A DNA stretch of 64,000 nucleotides. Origin: an uncultured Chitinophagaceae bacterium. GTDB taxonomy: Bacteria > Bacteroidota > Bacteroidia > Chitinophagales > Chitinophagaceae. The notes below the pieces were generated by a model. It ran no database searches, was not told where the DNA came from, and worked only from the letters and a program-made list of their open reading frames with translations. Of this stretch, positions 18,430 to 28,098 are shown piece after piece. How positions within the stretch are numbered: position 1 is the first letter of the stretch; every line of letters starts with the position of its first letter. The translations under genes were made by a program, and so were the position numbers. The stretch covers positions 124,001 through 188,000 of the forward strand of contig CALGAP010000004.1 of NCBI GenBank assembly GCA_937958995.1, in the 5' to 3' direction.

Positions 18430-18597
18430 GGGCAAGGTGGCGAGTTACACCAACGGCTTATTCAAATCAGTAAATTTAGACTAACTTAAACACTGAAACG
18501 GAACGCACAACCGTCTGAAACCGCTGTGTGGACCTCAAAACATGTTCTTTGTCGATATTCCGACCCCCCGTTTCGTTTAAAAAGTTAAAATAGCTCC

Positions 18598-19803
18598 ATG
18601 AGATTGCGAACCATAGGCCTAATGCTCACCCTGTGCTGCGCTTTGTTGGGCAGGTTGAATGCCCAGGAAGAGTTCGTTGCAAAGCCTACTCAACATATCA
18701 CTACTTTTCCTTTTAAGATACTTACTGGTGGCGTAATCACTCTCAAGGCAAAGGTGTCTGATTTCCCCGACTCACTCACCTTTATTCTCGATACCGGCAG
18801 CGGCGGCATCTCGCTCGATTCCGGCACTGCTGCCAGGTTGAAAGTAAAGACCACACTCAGCGACCGCACTATTCGCAGCATTTCGGGTATACGGCAAGTG
18901 TATTTTGCCTATAACCAGAAACTGCATTTGCCGGGGCTGACTGTGGACAGTCTCAATTTCCATATCAACGATTACGAAGTGCTTACCTCTGCTTACGGTG
19001 AGCAAATAGATGGTATTATCGGTTATAGTTTTTTGTCGCGCTACATCGTGAAAGTAGATTATGACAGCTTAAGAATTTCGGTATGGACAAAGGGCAGCAT
19101 CAAGTATCCGCGCGGAGGATTTTTGATAAATCCTTTGCTGGTTTCTATTCCCATAATGCGCGCCGATCTGAAAGATAATAAAGAGATCAACGCCCGTTTT
19201 TACTTCGACACCGGCGCGGGCATGTGTCTTTTATTGTCTGCCGATTTCGTGAACGATAGTTTTTTCATAAAACCCAAACGCAAGTGGTATGCTACGCAGG
19301 CCGAAGGTCCGGGTGGCAAGGCGCCGATGAAACAAGGTGTGATCAAGCAACTGAAGATCGGGCCGTATAAGTTTCGCAATGTGCCCACCTTCATTTTTGA
19401 TGATGAATTCAACGTAACGCAATATCCTTATCTCGCCGGCCTGATCGGAAATGACCTGCTTCGCCGCTTCAACCTTATTCTCAACTACGAGAAAAATGAT
19501 ATATACCTCATACCCAACTCACACTTTAAAGAGGTATTCGACTATTCTTACACCGGCCTGGGCATGTACATGATTGATGGCGAAATTGTAGTGATGGATG
19601 TGATGCCCGACTCACCCGCGGACAGAGCGGGTTTCAGGCCCGGCGATGTGGTGGTAGCCATCGAGAACAATTTTTCCCGCAACATACAAGCCTATAAAAG
19701 CCTCTTACAAACCCCTGGACAAAAGCTCCGTATACTGGTAATGCGCGACGAAGGGCCTACTATTCTGACGCTGAAGGTGAAGAATGTGCTGCGAGGGCGC
19801 TAG
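18598..19803 (+). CDS. Retropepsin-like aspartyl protease with C-terminal PDZ domain
   Basis: 401 residues, with a signal peptide to ~22 (ending RLNAQ). Two retropepsin-like halves each hold a catalytic Asp: FILDTGSGG (Asp65) and FYFDTGAGM (Asp204). Each is followed by the hydrophobic-Gly flap/Psi region (IDGIIGYSFL, YLAGLIGNDLL). Residues ~315-395 are a PDZ domain (DSPADRAGFRPGDVVVAI) that probably binds peptide C-termini. Having both Asp motifs in one chain predicts an active monomeric periplasmic protease. It lies directly upstream of the M16 peptidase genes with a 70-nt gap, suggesting a proteolysis neighbourhood. Confidence 0.88.
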   Translation: MRLRTIGLMLTLCCALLGRLNAQEEFVAKPTQHITTFPFKILTGGVITLKAKVSDFPDSLTFILDTGSGGISLDSGTAARLKVKTTLSDRTIRSISGIRQVYFAYNQKLHLPGLTVDSLNFHINDYEVLTSAYGEQIDGIIGYSFLSRYIVKVDYDSLRISVWTKGSIKYPRGGFLINPLLVSIPIMRADLKDNKEINARFYFDTGAGMCLLLSADFVNDSFFIKPKRKWYATQAEGPGGKAPMKQGVIKQLKIGPYKFRNVPTFIFDDEFNVTQYPYLAGLIGNDLLRRFNLILNYEKNDIYLIPNSHFKEVFDYSYTGLGMYMIDGEIVVMDVMPDSPADRAGFRPGDVVVAIENNFSRNIQAYKSLLQTPGQKLRILVMRDEGPTILTLKVKNVLRGR

Positions 19804-19873
19804 GCACCCGACAGAAGAAGTGCGTACACCCATTTCGAACCGAAGTCGCTAACTTGTTGTTATTTTGCTGAGT

Positions 19874-21124
19874 ATGATACAATTTGAAAAATTTACGCTT
19901 TCGAACGGGTTGCGCGTAGTGGTGCATGAAGATCACAGCACGCCGCTGGCCGTGGTGAATGTGATGTATGATGTGGGTGCTAAGGACGAAGACCCTGACA
20001 AGACGGGTTTTGCGCACCTGTTTGAGCACCTGATGTTTGGAGGATCGGTGAATATTGCGGATTTTGAAATGCCGCTGCAAATGGCGGGCGGCGAAAACAA
20101 TGCTTACACCAGCAACGACCTCACTAATTACTATATCACGCTGCCTGCGGAAAACCTGGAGACAGGTCTCTGGCTCGACAGTGACCGCATGCTGAGCCTT
20201 GCCTTCAGCGAAAAAAGCCTGGAAGTGCAACGCAAGGTGGTGATGGAAGAATTTAAGGAGCACTATCTCAATAAACCTTATGGCGACGTATGGTTCAAGC
20301 TGCGCGAGATGGCTTATAAAGTACATCCCTATCGCTGGCAAACCATCGGCAAGGAATTGTCGCATATAGAAAACGCCACGCTGGATGATGTGAAGCAGTT
20401 TTTTGCCAAACACTACAATCCCAGCAATGCTATACTGGCGGTGGGCGGACATATAAAAACCGCCGAAGTATTGCCGCTGATTGAAAAATGGTTTGGTGAT
20501 ATCCCCCCCGGGAAAAAATATGTGCGCCATCTTCCTGAAGAACCCAGGCAAAATGAAGAGCGCCGAATGGAAGTGCGCGCCGACGTGCCGCTCGATGCAT
20601 TGTACAAAGTATGGCATATAGACGAGCGCATGAGTCATGGCTATTATGTGGCCGACCTGATTACCGAAGTCATGGGCGGCGGCGCTTCGTCGCGTCTGTA
20701 TCAAAGCCTGGTAAAAGAACAGAAATTGTTCAGCAATATCGAATGCTATCATTTCGGTTCGGTGGAAAAAGGCTTGCTGGCTATTGAAGGTAAACTGGTA
20801 AAAGGCGTGAAAATGGATGATGCAGAAAGAGCCGTGAACCTGGAACTGGAGAAGCTGAAACAGGATGGTGTAACCGAAAAAGAACTGGAGAAAACAAGAA
20901 ACCGCACCGAAAGCACACTGGCTTTTGAAGATATGAGCGTGATGACGCGCGTGAACAACCTGGCCTTTTATGAACTGCTCGGCGATGCAGGCTTGTTTAA
21001 TGAAGACAGGGAAAAATATTTTGCCGTAACACGCGAAGATATGCAGACCTATAGCCAGCGCATATTCGATATTAATAACTGCAGCACACTTTGCTACTTT
21101 GCCGAAAATGCGGCATTGAATTAA
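19874..21124 (+). CDS. M16 family zinc peptidase, active subunit
   Basis: 416 residues from ATG 19874; the TTG at 19865 in the same frame is less likely. The inverted zinc motif is HLFEH (His48, Glu51, His52), with downstream glutamates in KVVMEEFKEH. Two M16 lobes are present; the second contains GGGASSRLYQSLV. No signal peptide is visible, so it is cytoplasmic or exported by an unseen route. It pairs with the downstream gene, 17 nt away, which has the M16 fold but no zinc motif; such active/inactive pairs form heterodimeric peptidases. TTATTTTG 6 nt before the ATG is a degenerate -7 box. Confidence 0.92.
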   Translation: MIQFEKFTLSNGLRVVVHEDHSTPLAVVNVMYDVGAKDEDPDKTGFAHLFEHLMFGGSVNIADFEMPLQMAGGENNAYTSNDLTNYYITLPAENLETGLWLDSDRMLSLAFSEKSLEVQRKVVMEEFKEHYLNKPYGDVWFKLREMAYKVHPYRWQTIGKELSHIENATLDDVKQFFAKHYNPSNAILAVGGHIKTAEVLPLIEKWFGDIPPGKKYVRHLPEEPRQNEERRMEVRADVPLDALYKVWHIDERMSHGYYVADLITEVMGGGASSRLYQSLVKEQKLFSNIECYHFGSVEKGLLAIEGKLVKGVKMDDAERAVNLELEKLKQDGVTEKELEKTRNRTESTLAFEDMSVMTRVNNLAFYELLGDAGLFNEDREKYFAVTREDMQTYSQRIFDINNCSTLCYFAENAALN

Positions 21125-21141
21125 AAGATAAAGGAAAAGTA

Positions 21142-22434
21142 ATGGACGTAATGATTGACAGAACCGTCGCGCCTGAAATAAAACTGCCCATAGATTTGAA
21201 CCTCGTATTGCCCCCTGTAAAAAAATACACCCTGAGCAATGGAGTGGAAGTGTACGCACTGGATATGGGCAGTGAAGATGTGATGATGGTGAACTGGGTA
21301 TTTTATGCAGGCAGTGCTTATGAAACCAAGAAAGGCGTGGCAGCTGCTGCCAACTTTTTGCTGAAGAATGGTACTTCTACAAAAACAGCATTCGAAATAA
21401 ACGATCAGTTCGATTATTACGGTGCGCATATGAGCCGTAATTGCTATAGCGAAACCAGTGAGCTTACGCTTCATTGCCTGAGCAAACATCTCGACAATCT
21501 GCTGCCAGTGGTTTCGGAAATGATATCAGATTCTGTTTTTCCTGCAGAGGAATTGCATATATACAAACAGAACGCGCAGCAGCGCCTGCGGGTAAACCTG
21601 CGCAAATCGGAATTTGTGGCCAACAGGCTGATTGATGCATATATTTTCGGCGAGCAGCATCCTTATGGCAAGTACAACAATATGGAAGACTATGCCGCCA
21701 TTGAACGCGAAGACCTGTTGCCATTTTATGCCAATTATTACCAGAAAGGGCAGTGCGTAATTTTCGCGGCTGGTAAAATTCCTTACACGCTTATCAGTCA
21801 GCTGGAGAAACATTTCGGCAGCCTGCCTTTGCGCCGCCTCGATCCTTCGGTACCGCAGAAATGGCCCTTGCAGCCAGCAGCCGAAAAGAAAGTTCGGCAC
21901 ATCAACGACCCCGACGGTGTGCAGGCGGCCATCAGGATCGGTCGTCATTTTCCTAACCGTCATCACCCCGATTTTCAGAAAGCGCTGGTGCTGAACAATA
22001 TTTTCGGCGGCTTTTTTGGTTCGCGTCTTATGGCCAATATCAGGGAAGAAAAGGGCTATACCTACGGCATTCACAGCTATTTGCTGAACTATACCACCGA
22101 GAGCGGCTGGATGATCAGTACTGAAGCCGGCAGGGATGTGAGCGAGGCTACCATTAAAGAAGTGTACAAAGAAATGCAGTCGCTGCGCCAGGAGCCCGTG
22201 GAAGAAGAAGAGCTGATGATGACGCGCAACTTTATGATCGGTTCCATACTGGGCGACCTGGACGGACCTTTCCAGGTAATTGGCAGGTGGAAAAACCTGG
22301 TGTTGAACAACCTTGATGAAAACTATTTTTACCGCCAGATAGAAATCATTAAAACGATAAGTGCTGCCGAATTGCAGGAACTGGCCAATAAGTATCTGCA
22401 ACCCGGGGAGTTTTACGAATTATCGGTAATATAG
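21142..22434 (+). CDS. M16 family peptidase-like protein, non-catalytic subunit
   Basis: 430 residues from ATG 21142, which follows AAAGGAAAAG, a plausible ribosome-binding site. An in-frame extension to 21091 overlaps the upstream gene and is rejected. The M16 fold is clear (TLSNGVEVYALD, FGGFFGSRLMANIREEKGYTYG), but where HxxEH should be the sequence reads KGVAAAANFL, so zinc binding is lost. The C-terminal lobe keeps the substrate-binding R/Y-type element (EEKGYTYGIHSYL). Expected to form a heterodimer with the product of 19874 and to help bind substrate. Confidence 0.9.
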   Translation: MDVMIDRTVAPEIKLPIDLNLVLPPVKKYTLSNGVEVYALDMGSEDVMMVNWVFYAGSAYETKKGVAAAANFLLKNGTSTKTAFEINDQFDYYGAHMSRNCYSETSELTLHCLSKHLDNLLPVVSEMISDSVFPAEELHIYKQNAQQRLRVNLRKSEFVANRLIDAYIFGEQHPYGKYNNMEDYAAIEREDLLPFYANYYQKGQCVIFAAGKIPYTLISQLEKHFGSLPLRRLDPSVPQKWPLQPAAEKKVRHINDPDGVQAAIRIGRHFPNRHHPDFQKALVLNNIFGGFFGSRLMANIREEKGYTYGIHSYLLNYTTESGWMISTEAGRDVSEATIKEVYKEMQSLRQEPVEEEELMMTRNFMIGSILGDLDGPFQVIGRWKNLVLNNLDENYFYRQIEIIKTISAAELQELANKYLQPGEFYELSVI

Positions 22435-22454
22435 CGAACCAAAAAATTTCTTCC

Positions 22455-22802
22455 ATGAACTTCATCATGCGTATCATCGTTACCTCGGTTGTAGCGTTTG
22501 GACTTTCTTATATTCTGAGCGGGGTATCGATCGATTCCTTCTGGGCTGCCATCATTTTCGCTGTTGTGCTGGCGATATTGAATGCCATTGTAAAACCGCT
22601 GCTGATATTTTTTACCCTTCCCCTAACTATCGTCACTCTCGGACTTTTCCTGTTTGTGATCAATGCACTGATCATACTCCTGGCCGAAAAATTAGTCAAC
22701 GGATTTCATGTAGACGGTTTCTGGTGGGCGCTGCTCTTTAGCTTCCTGTTGTCGATATTAACAGCGGTGTTGTATAAGGAAGATAAAAAGGAGCAGGACT
22801 GA
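22455..22802 (+). CDS. Phage-holin-4-like (YvlD-type) membrane protein
   Basis: 115 residues, nearly all in four transmembrane helices (~5-22, 27-45, 52-75, 88-107), ending in a charged KEDKKEQD tail. Blocks such as ILNAIVKPLLIFFTLPLTIVTLG are typical of the Phage_holin_4_2/YvlD family of small bacterial inner-membrane proteins. Despite the name it is a chromosomal household family, and no phage genes are nearby. It starts 20 nt after the M16 gene and is probably co-transcribed. Function unknown. Confidence 0.85.
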   Translation: MNFIMRIIVTSVVAFGLSYILSGVSIDSFWAAIIFAVVLAILNAIVKPLLIFFTLPLTIVTLGLFLFVINALIILLAEKLVNGFHVDGFWWALLFSFLLSILTAVLYKEDKKEQD

Positions 22803-22835
22803 AGCTGAGATTGACCGAAGTAATATCTTCGCAGT

Positions 22836-24848
22836 ATGCATTTTGATCACAAAGACCTTTCGAACGAACAGCTGGTTCATTTCTATAAATGCCTGTTATT
22901 GCCACGCCTCATCGAGGAGAAGATGTTGATTTTGTTGCGGCAGGGAAAAATTTCAAAATGGTTCAGTGGTATCGGGCAGGAGGCAATTGCAACGGGTGTT
23001 ACGCTCGCGCTGGAAGAAGATGAGTGGATAATGCCGCTGCATCGCAACCTGGGCGTATTTACAACGCGCAAGATGCCGCTGCATAAGTTGTTTCTGCAAT
23101 GGCAGGGCCGCCGCGAAGGTTACAGCAAGGGACGTGAAAGAAGTTTCCATTTTGGCAGCGCCGAACATCATATCTGCGGCATGATCTCTCACCTGGGTCC
23201 GCAATTATCTGTGGCCGATGGTGTAGCTTTAGCGCATACCCTTCGACGTGAAGATAAGGTGGCCGTTGCCTTTAGTGGCGAAGGCGGCACCAGCGAAGGC
23301 GATTTTCACGAAGCGCTTAACACCGCCGCCGTATGGGATCTGCCCGTGATATTTGTGATCGAAAACAATGGCTATGGTCTCAGCACTCCCAGCCGCGAAC
23401 AGTTTCGCTGCGAAAGCCTGGTGGAAAAAGCGAAGGGCTATGGCATGGGTGGAGTAAAAATTGATGGCAACAATATTCTCACCGTGTACGACACCATCAG
23501 GGGCGTGCGCGATTACTGCATCAAAAACCGCAAACCTTATTTAGTAGAATGCGCCACCTTCCGCATGCGGGGCCACGAAGAAGCGAGCGGTACAAAATAT
23601 GTTCCCTCATATTTGTTTGATGTATGGGCGCTGAAAGACCCCGTTAAAAATTATGAGCAGCATTTGCTCGACCAGGGCATTCTTACGCAGGAGCAGGTAG
23701 ATGTGATTCGCCAGGACATGAAGGAGTACATTGAAGTGGAGCTCTCGATTGGGCTGGAAGCAAAACCACTGGTACCCGACACAGAAGAAGAACTGAGAGA
23801 TATATATGCCCCGCGCGTGTACAATCCATCCGTAAAAGTACTCGACAATTCCACTCCCGGTCAATACGCGCAGTTTGAATCGCATCCCGAAAAGCGATTC
23901 ATCGACGCCATTAAAGAAGGATTATATCAATCGATGCAACAGCACAGCAACCTGGTGCTGATGGGCCAGGACATTGCCGAGTATGGCGGCGTGTTTAAGA
24001 TTACCGAAGGATTTGTGCAGGAATTTGGAAAAGAGCGGGTGCGCAACACCCCGCTCTGCGAGAGCGCCATAGTAGGCGCCGCGTTGGGATTAAGCCTCGA
24101 AGGTTTCAAGAGCATGATGGAAATGCAGTTTGCCGATTTCGTGACCGAAGGTTTCAACCAGATTGTAAACAATCTCGCCAAAATACACTACCGCTGGGGA
24201 CAAAATGCCGACGTAGTGATTCGCATGCCGACGGGTGCCGGCGTGGGTGCGGGCCCATTCCACTCGCAGAGCAACGAAGCCTGGTTTGTGCATACGCCCG
24301 GATTGAAAGTGGTATATCCTTCATCGCCCATGGACGCCAAGGGCCTGCTGATAGCGTCTTTCAATGATCCCAACCCCGTGATGTTCTTCGAACATAAGGC
24401 ACTGTACCGCAGCATTAGCGGCCCTGTGCCCGGGGAGTATTATGAAATTGAAATTGGTAAAGCGCGTCATGTGCAGTCTGGTGATGATATTTCAATTATC
24501 ACTTACGGTGCAGGGGTTGTATGGGCGGAAGATTTTGCAGCGGAGCATCCTGAAATTTCTATTGACATCCTTGATCTGCGCACGCTGTTGCCGTTGGATT
24601 ACGATGCCATACGCGCCGCGGTACGCCGTACGGGTCGGGTACTGATACTGCATGAAGATACTTTGATTGGTGGCATAGGCGGCGAAATTGCCGCCTGGAT
24701 CGGCGAGCATTGTTTTGAAATGCTGGATGCGCCGGTAATGCGGTGCGCCAGTCTTGATACGCCCGTGCCGTTTAGTATTGAGCTGGAGCAGAACTTCTTA
24801 GCGAAGAGGAGATTGGGTGAGGTGGTGGAGCGGTTGATGGGGTATTAA
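22836..24848 (+). CDS. 2-oxoacid (branched-chain type) dehydrogenase E1, fused alpha and beta subunits
   Basis: 670 residues. The alpha half (~1-325) has the thiamine-diphosphate motif from GEGGTSEGD (from Gly148) to ENNGYGLSTP, and the phosphorylation-loop-like RMRGHEEASG. The beta half (~350-670) has GQDIAEYGGVFKITEGF, ESAIVGAALGLSLEG, RMPTGAGVGAGPFHSQ and LHEDTLIGGIGGEIAAWI. It would decarboxylate a 2-oxoacid and acylate the lipoyl group of an E2 partner; E2 and E3 are not in the window. Fused E1 chains of this type are common in Bacteroidota and usually assigned to branched-chain 2-oxoacids, but substrate is not provable from sequence. TATCTTCG ends 4 nt before the ATG. Confidence 0.88.
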   Translation: MHFDHKDLSNEQLVHFYKCLLLPRLIEEKMLILLRQGKISKWFSGIGQEAIATGVTLALEEDEWIMPLHRNLGVFTTRKMPLHKLFLQWQGRREGYSKGRERSFHFGSAEHHICGMISHLGPQLSVADGVALAHTLRREDKVAVAFSGEGGTSEGDFHEALNTAAVWDLPVIFVIENNGYGLSTPSREQFRCESLVEKAKGYGMGGVKIDGNNILTVYDTIRGVRDYCIKNRKPYLVECATFRMRGHEEASGTKYVPSYLFDVWALKDPVKNYEQHLLDQGILTQEQVDVIRQDMKEYIEVELSIGLEAKPLVPDTEEELRDIYAPRVYNPSVKVLDNSTPGQYAQFESHPEKRFIDAIKEGLYQSMQQHSNLVLMGQDIAEYGGVFKITEGFVQEFGKERVRNTPLCESAIVGAALGLSLEGFKSMMEMQFADFVTEGFNQIVNNLAKIHYRWGQNADVVIRMPTGAGVGAGPFHSQSNEAWFVHTPGLKVVYPSSPMDAKGLLIASFNDPNPVMFFEHKALYRSISGPVPGEYYEIEIGKARHVQSGDDISIITYGAGVVWAEDFAAEHPEISIDILDLRTLLPLDYDAIRAAVRRTGRVLILHEDTLIGGIGGEIAAWIGEHCFEMLDAPVMRCASLDTPVPFSIELEQNFLAKRRLGEVVERLMGY

Positions 24849-24960
24849 ACCAATCCAGGTGACCTTGGCGAGCCAATAAAGGCTGCTTTGGATAGGACAG
24901 TAAAAAAGCTGATAGAACATTAAAAAGCTCGTGGGGGTTACCCCGTTAGGGGAGATACTC

Positions 24961-26544
24961 TTAATTTAAGTTGGCTGTTCCCGGACCATATAACGGCCGG
25001 CCGCTGCGAACGCCGGTATGTTTTTCCTGGTCAATCACCAACTGCCCGTTCACCAGCACGTATTTGAAACCGACTGAGTACTGGTGCGGCTGCAGGAAAG
25101 TGGCGCGGTCGTTCACTTCGTTTTCGTTAAATATAACGATATCTGCGGCCATTCCGGGCAGCAGCAGGCCACGATCTTTCAATTGGAATTTCTGGGCGGC
25201 CAGCGAGGTCATGCGGCGGATGGCTTCTTCGAGGGTGATGATCTTTTCTTCGCGCACATATTTCCCCAGGATCCGCGCATTGGTGCCGTAAGCGCGTGGG
25301 TGAGGCATACTACGTCCCGGAGTGGGCACGCCTGCGTCGGCGCCTGCCATGCAAAAGGGATATTGCATGATGTATTTCACATCGTCTTCGTTCATGCTGT
25401 GATACACCATCTGGGCGCCGCCTTTTTCAATCATGTCCATGATAGTTTCGGCTTCATCACTGGCCCGCGCGCGACGACCCATCAGTTTGTTGATTTCCGT
25501 GATGCTTTTGCCATTATAACTGGTATCGGCGCTGTAATTCGCCACTACGCAGTAGCTGTAATTCTTGAACTTGTATTTCTTCAGCTGCTCCAGCATTTCT
25601 TTTTTGATCTGCTTGCGGGTGGCGGGATCGCGTAGTCGCGCGAGCAGAGAATCGTTGCCGCCGCCAAAAGCCCAGTCGGGCAAACGCACACCCAGGTTGG
25701 TACTGCTGGCCGTGTAGGGATACTGATCGATGGTGACGTCCCAACCCTCGGCACGCGCCTGTTTCACAATGTCGAGAATCATTTTCGATTTACCCCAGTT
25801 AGCCTTACCGCCAATCTTGAAGTGAGAGATCTGTACAGGAAGTTTCGCTTCCTTTCCAATATTGATCGCTTCGTTGATGGCATCAGCGGCCTTGCTTTCT
25901 TCGTTACGGATATGCGAAGCATATATGCCGTTGTGTTTGGCCGCGGCGCGCGCCAGCCCCACCACTTCTTCTGTGTTCGCGAATGTGCCGGGTATGTAAA
26001 TCAGGCCGGTGCTAAGTCCTACGGCGCCATCTTTCATCGCCTGCTCCACCAGCGCTTCCATCCTGGCCTGCTCCTCGGTACTGGGCGCGCGGTTTTCGCG
26101 GTTCATTACCTGCGAACGCACGGTGTTGTGACCAATCAGCGACGCCACATTGATGGAGGGTTTCAGGCTATCGAGACGGCGAAAAAATTCGCGTATGTTG
26201 CCGGCAGAACTGCCGCAGTTGCCGGTAATCACCGTGGTCACGCCATCATAAATGTAGTTATCGGCACCAGGCCTTTGAAAAATGCCGCTTTCAATATGAC
26301 CATGCACATCAATAAACCCCGGCGCCACCACCAGTCCGCTGGCGTCAATAATCTTCGAGGCAGTATAGTTGTTCAGTCTTCCTGTGGCGATGATCTTCCC
26401 ATCTTTTACCGCCACATCGCCATAATACCAGCTGTTGCCGGTACCATCAATGATTCGACCGTTGCGAATAAGAATATCGCAGCTGTTTTGGGCCAACAGC
26501 GAAAAGGGAAGGATAAGGATATAAAGAGAAATTATCTTTTTCAT
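24961..26544 (-). CDS. N-acyl-D-amino-acid deacylase (D-aminoacylase) family
   Basis: 527 residues with signal peptide MKKIISLYILILPFSLLAQ. Amidohydrolase fold: metal-binding HxH in FIDVHGHIE (His81, His83), GNCGSS, GLSTGLIYIPG, YASHIRNEES, VQISHFKIGG and, near the end, GMAADIVIFNEN. These are D-aminoacylase-type features; the enzymes hydrolyse N-acyl-D-amino acids using zinc and a carboxylated Lys or bridging Cys. The signal peptide places it in the periplasm. Its ATG shares one base with the stop codon of the upstream hydrolase (TAATG), so translation is coupled. Together with its neighbours it suggests turnover of D-amino-acid-containing peptides. Confidence 0.88.
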   Translation of the reverse strand: MKKIISLYILILPFSLLAQNSCDILIRNGRIIDGTGNSWYYGDVAVKDGKIIATGRLNNYTASKIIDASGLVVAPGFIDVHGHIESGIFQRPGADNYIYDGVTTVITGNCGSSAGNIREFFRRLDSLKPSINVASLIGHNTVRSQVMNRENRAPSTEEQARMEALVEQAMKDGAVGLSTGLIYIPGTFANTEEVVGLARAAAKHNGIYASHIRNEESKAADAINEAINIGKEAKLPVQISHFKIGGKANWGKSKMILDIVKQARAEGWDVTIDQYPYTASSTNLGVRLPDWAFGGGNDSLLARLRDPATRKQIKKEMLEQLKKYKFKNYSYCVVANYSADTSYNGKSITEINKLMGRRARASDEAETIMDMIEKGGAQMVYHSMNEDDVKYIMQYPFCMAGADAGVPTPGRSMPHPRAYGTNARILGKYVREEKIITLEEAIRRMTSLAAQKFQLKDRGLLLPGMAADIVIFNENEVNDRATFLQPHQYSVGFKYVLVNGQLVIDQEKHTGVRSGRPLYGPGTANLN

Positions 26545-28052
26545 TATTGTTTCTTTATGAATTCTGTTTGAGGATCGCCATAGAGCCTGGTAGATATGCG
26601 GTCGATTTCGCCCTTATCGTTCGTGAGAAAATACAGGCGAAAATCCGGTGCATCGCTGTCTTTGTTGTCGGTATAAAATTGATCGTAATGAAAATGTTTT
26701 AAAACAGAGCGCTGGCGCCGGAAATTAAATACCAGTTCGCCATTTGAATGCTCGATGGTGATATCTCCATAAATATTGTTGGTATAGGTGCCTGCATATT
26801 CGCTCAGCTGATGCGAAGGCTTTGTATTTTTTATCTGCAAATTTCTTACCGAATCAGTGATTCTTTTACCCCGCTCTTTTTCTGTAAGATAGGTGGTGCG
26901 GTACCGCTGCGACCAGGGAGTATAACCAAGACCCAGCAACCGATCGATTACGGGAAACGTGATGATAGGCCGCAGGGAGCTGGCTTCAACAGCATTGAAG
27001 ATTATAAAAATGGAGAGTTGCTGTTGCGGCAGAAAAACCAGTTGAGAATAAAAACCATCGATCGAACCGGTGTGCGATGACATTTTGATGCCTTTATAGG
27101 TTTGAATGCTGCGGCCAAGACAATACAGCGCGTTCGACAATTCATCCCACCTGGTTGTTTTCTCGGCCACGGTAAATGGCTCCAGCGTTTGATCGATAGC
27201 TTTTTTCGGAATCACCTGTTTCCCTTTATACATGCCGTTGTTCAATAGCGCAATCATCCAACGGCTCATGTCTTCCACGCTCGATTTGATGGTGCCTGCA
27301 GGACCAAGCGCGTCTGATTGCGCTTCATATTGTTTAGGTAAGAGGCGCTGCCCGCTATCTGTTTCGAAATAGGCGAGTGAGTAGTTGCCATACTTCTTCA
27401 TTTCCTCTGTGGTGAAGCAGGAAGCGTTCATACCAAGCGGTTCAAAAATTTTCTGCCTGATAATTTCTTCCCAGCTTTTGCCCGTTACCTGTTCCATCAC
27501 CATACCAGCGGCGCTAAACATCATGTTGTTGTAAATATATCCTTCACGAAAACCTATTTGCGGCTGCATATAGGCAAACTTCGACACGAGTTCTTTGCGG
27601 TTGAAGGTGGCGCCGATCCATATACCATCGTAGCGCGGAAGGCCCGTGCGGTGACTAAGCATATCTATGAGTGTGACGCGCGCGTTCAGCTCGTCGTTAT
27701 GAAAATTGAGCGCGGGGAAATATTCCTTTACCGGGCGGCGTAAACTGAGTTTGCCTTCTTCGGCCAGCATGCAGGCCGCTGTGGCGGTAAACAATTTTGT
27801 GTTGGAAGCAATGGGAAAAAGGGTGGTGGTTTCAACCGGCAGTTTCTTTTCCAGATCGCGGTAACCATAGCCTTTCCCATAGATCAGTTGGTCTTTGTAC
27901 ACAATTCCCAGGGCCAGTCCGGGAATATTCCATTCTTTCATTACACTGTCGATCCACGCATCAATAATGGGAAACTTCTTCGCGTAAGGATGCTTGCCAA
28001 AAACGTTAACGGTAAGCAGTAAAAGAAAGCTAAACAAAAATCCGCGGTGCAT
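26544..28052 (-). CDS. Serine hydrolase of the class C beta-lactamase/DD-peptidase fold
   Basis: 502 residues with signal peptide (MHRGFLFSFLLLLTVNVFG). The catalytic set is SNTK (Ser83, Lys86), a YNN motif in EGYIYNNMMFSAAG, and SHTGSIDGF as the third motif. After ~365 a C-terminal beta-rich domain (YAGTYTNNIYGDITIEH, DUF3471-like) is present. These proteins include D-aminopeptidases, esterases and DD-peptidases, so true beta-lactamase activity should not be assumed. It is translationally coupled to the D-aminoacylase gene and is the first gene of that two-gene unit. Confidence 0.88.
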   Translation of the reverse strand: MHRGFLFSFLLLLTVNVFGKHPYAKKFPIIDAWIDSVMKEWNIPGLALGIVYKDQLIYGKGYGYRDLEKKLPVETTTLFPIASNTKLFTATAACMLAEEGKLSLRRPVKEYFPALNFHNDELNARVTLIDMLSHRTGLPRYDGIWIGATFNRKELVSKFAYMQPQIGFREGYIYNNMMFSAAGMVMEQVTGKSWEEIIRQKIFEPLGMNASCFTTEEMKKYGNYSLAYFETDSGQRLLPKQYEAQSDALGPAGTIKSSVEDMSRWMIALLNNGMYKGKQVIPKKAIDQTLEPFTVAEKTTRWDELSNALYCLGRSIQTYKGIKMSSHTGSIDGFYSQLVFLPQQQLSIFIIFNAVEASSLRPIITFPVIDRLLGLGYTPWSQRYRTTYLTEKERGKRITDSVRNLQIKNTKPSHQLSEYAGTYTNNIYGDITIEHSNGELVFNFRRQRSVLKHFHYDQFYTDNKDSDAPDFRLYFLTNDKGEIDRISTRLYGDPQTEFIKKQ

Positions 28053-28098
28053 ATTAACAGCAGTTTTTTGGAAACATTGAAGTTAATAGAAAATTGTC

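Noticed and set aside
19760..21259. A 499-codon open frame on the minus strand opposite the M16 peptidase genes
   Set aside because: It lies fully antisense to a gene with intact HLFEH and M16 motifs, is rich in His/Phe/Gln typical of reverse-frame translation, and shows no domain.
22455..22802. Phage holin, hence a prophage remnant
   Set aside because: The family is a widespread chromosomal membrane protein; no other phage gene, attachment site or composition shift is present.
26544..28052. True beta-lactamase (antibiotic resistance gene)
   Set aside because: The fold is shared by peptidases and esterases; length and the extra C-terminal domain fit those better, and no resistance context is present.
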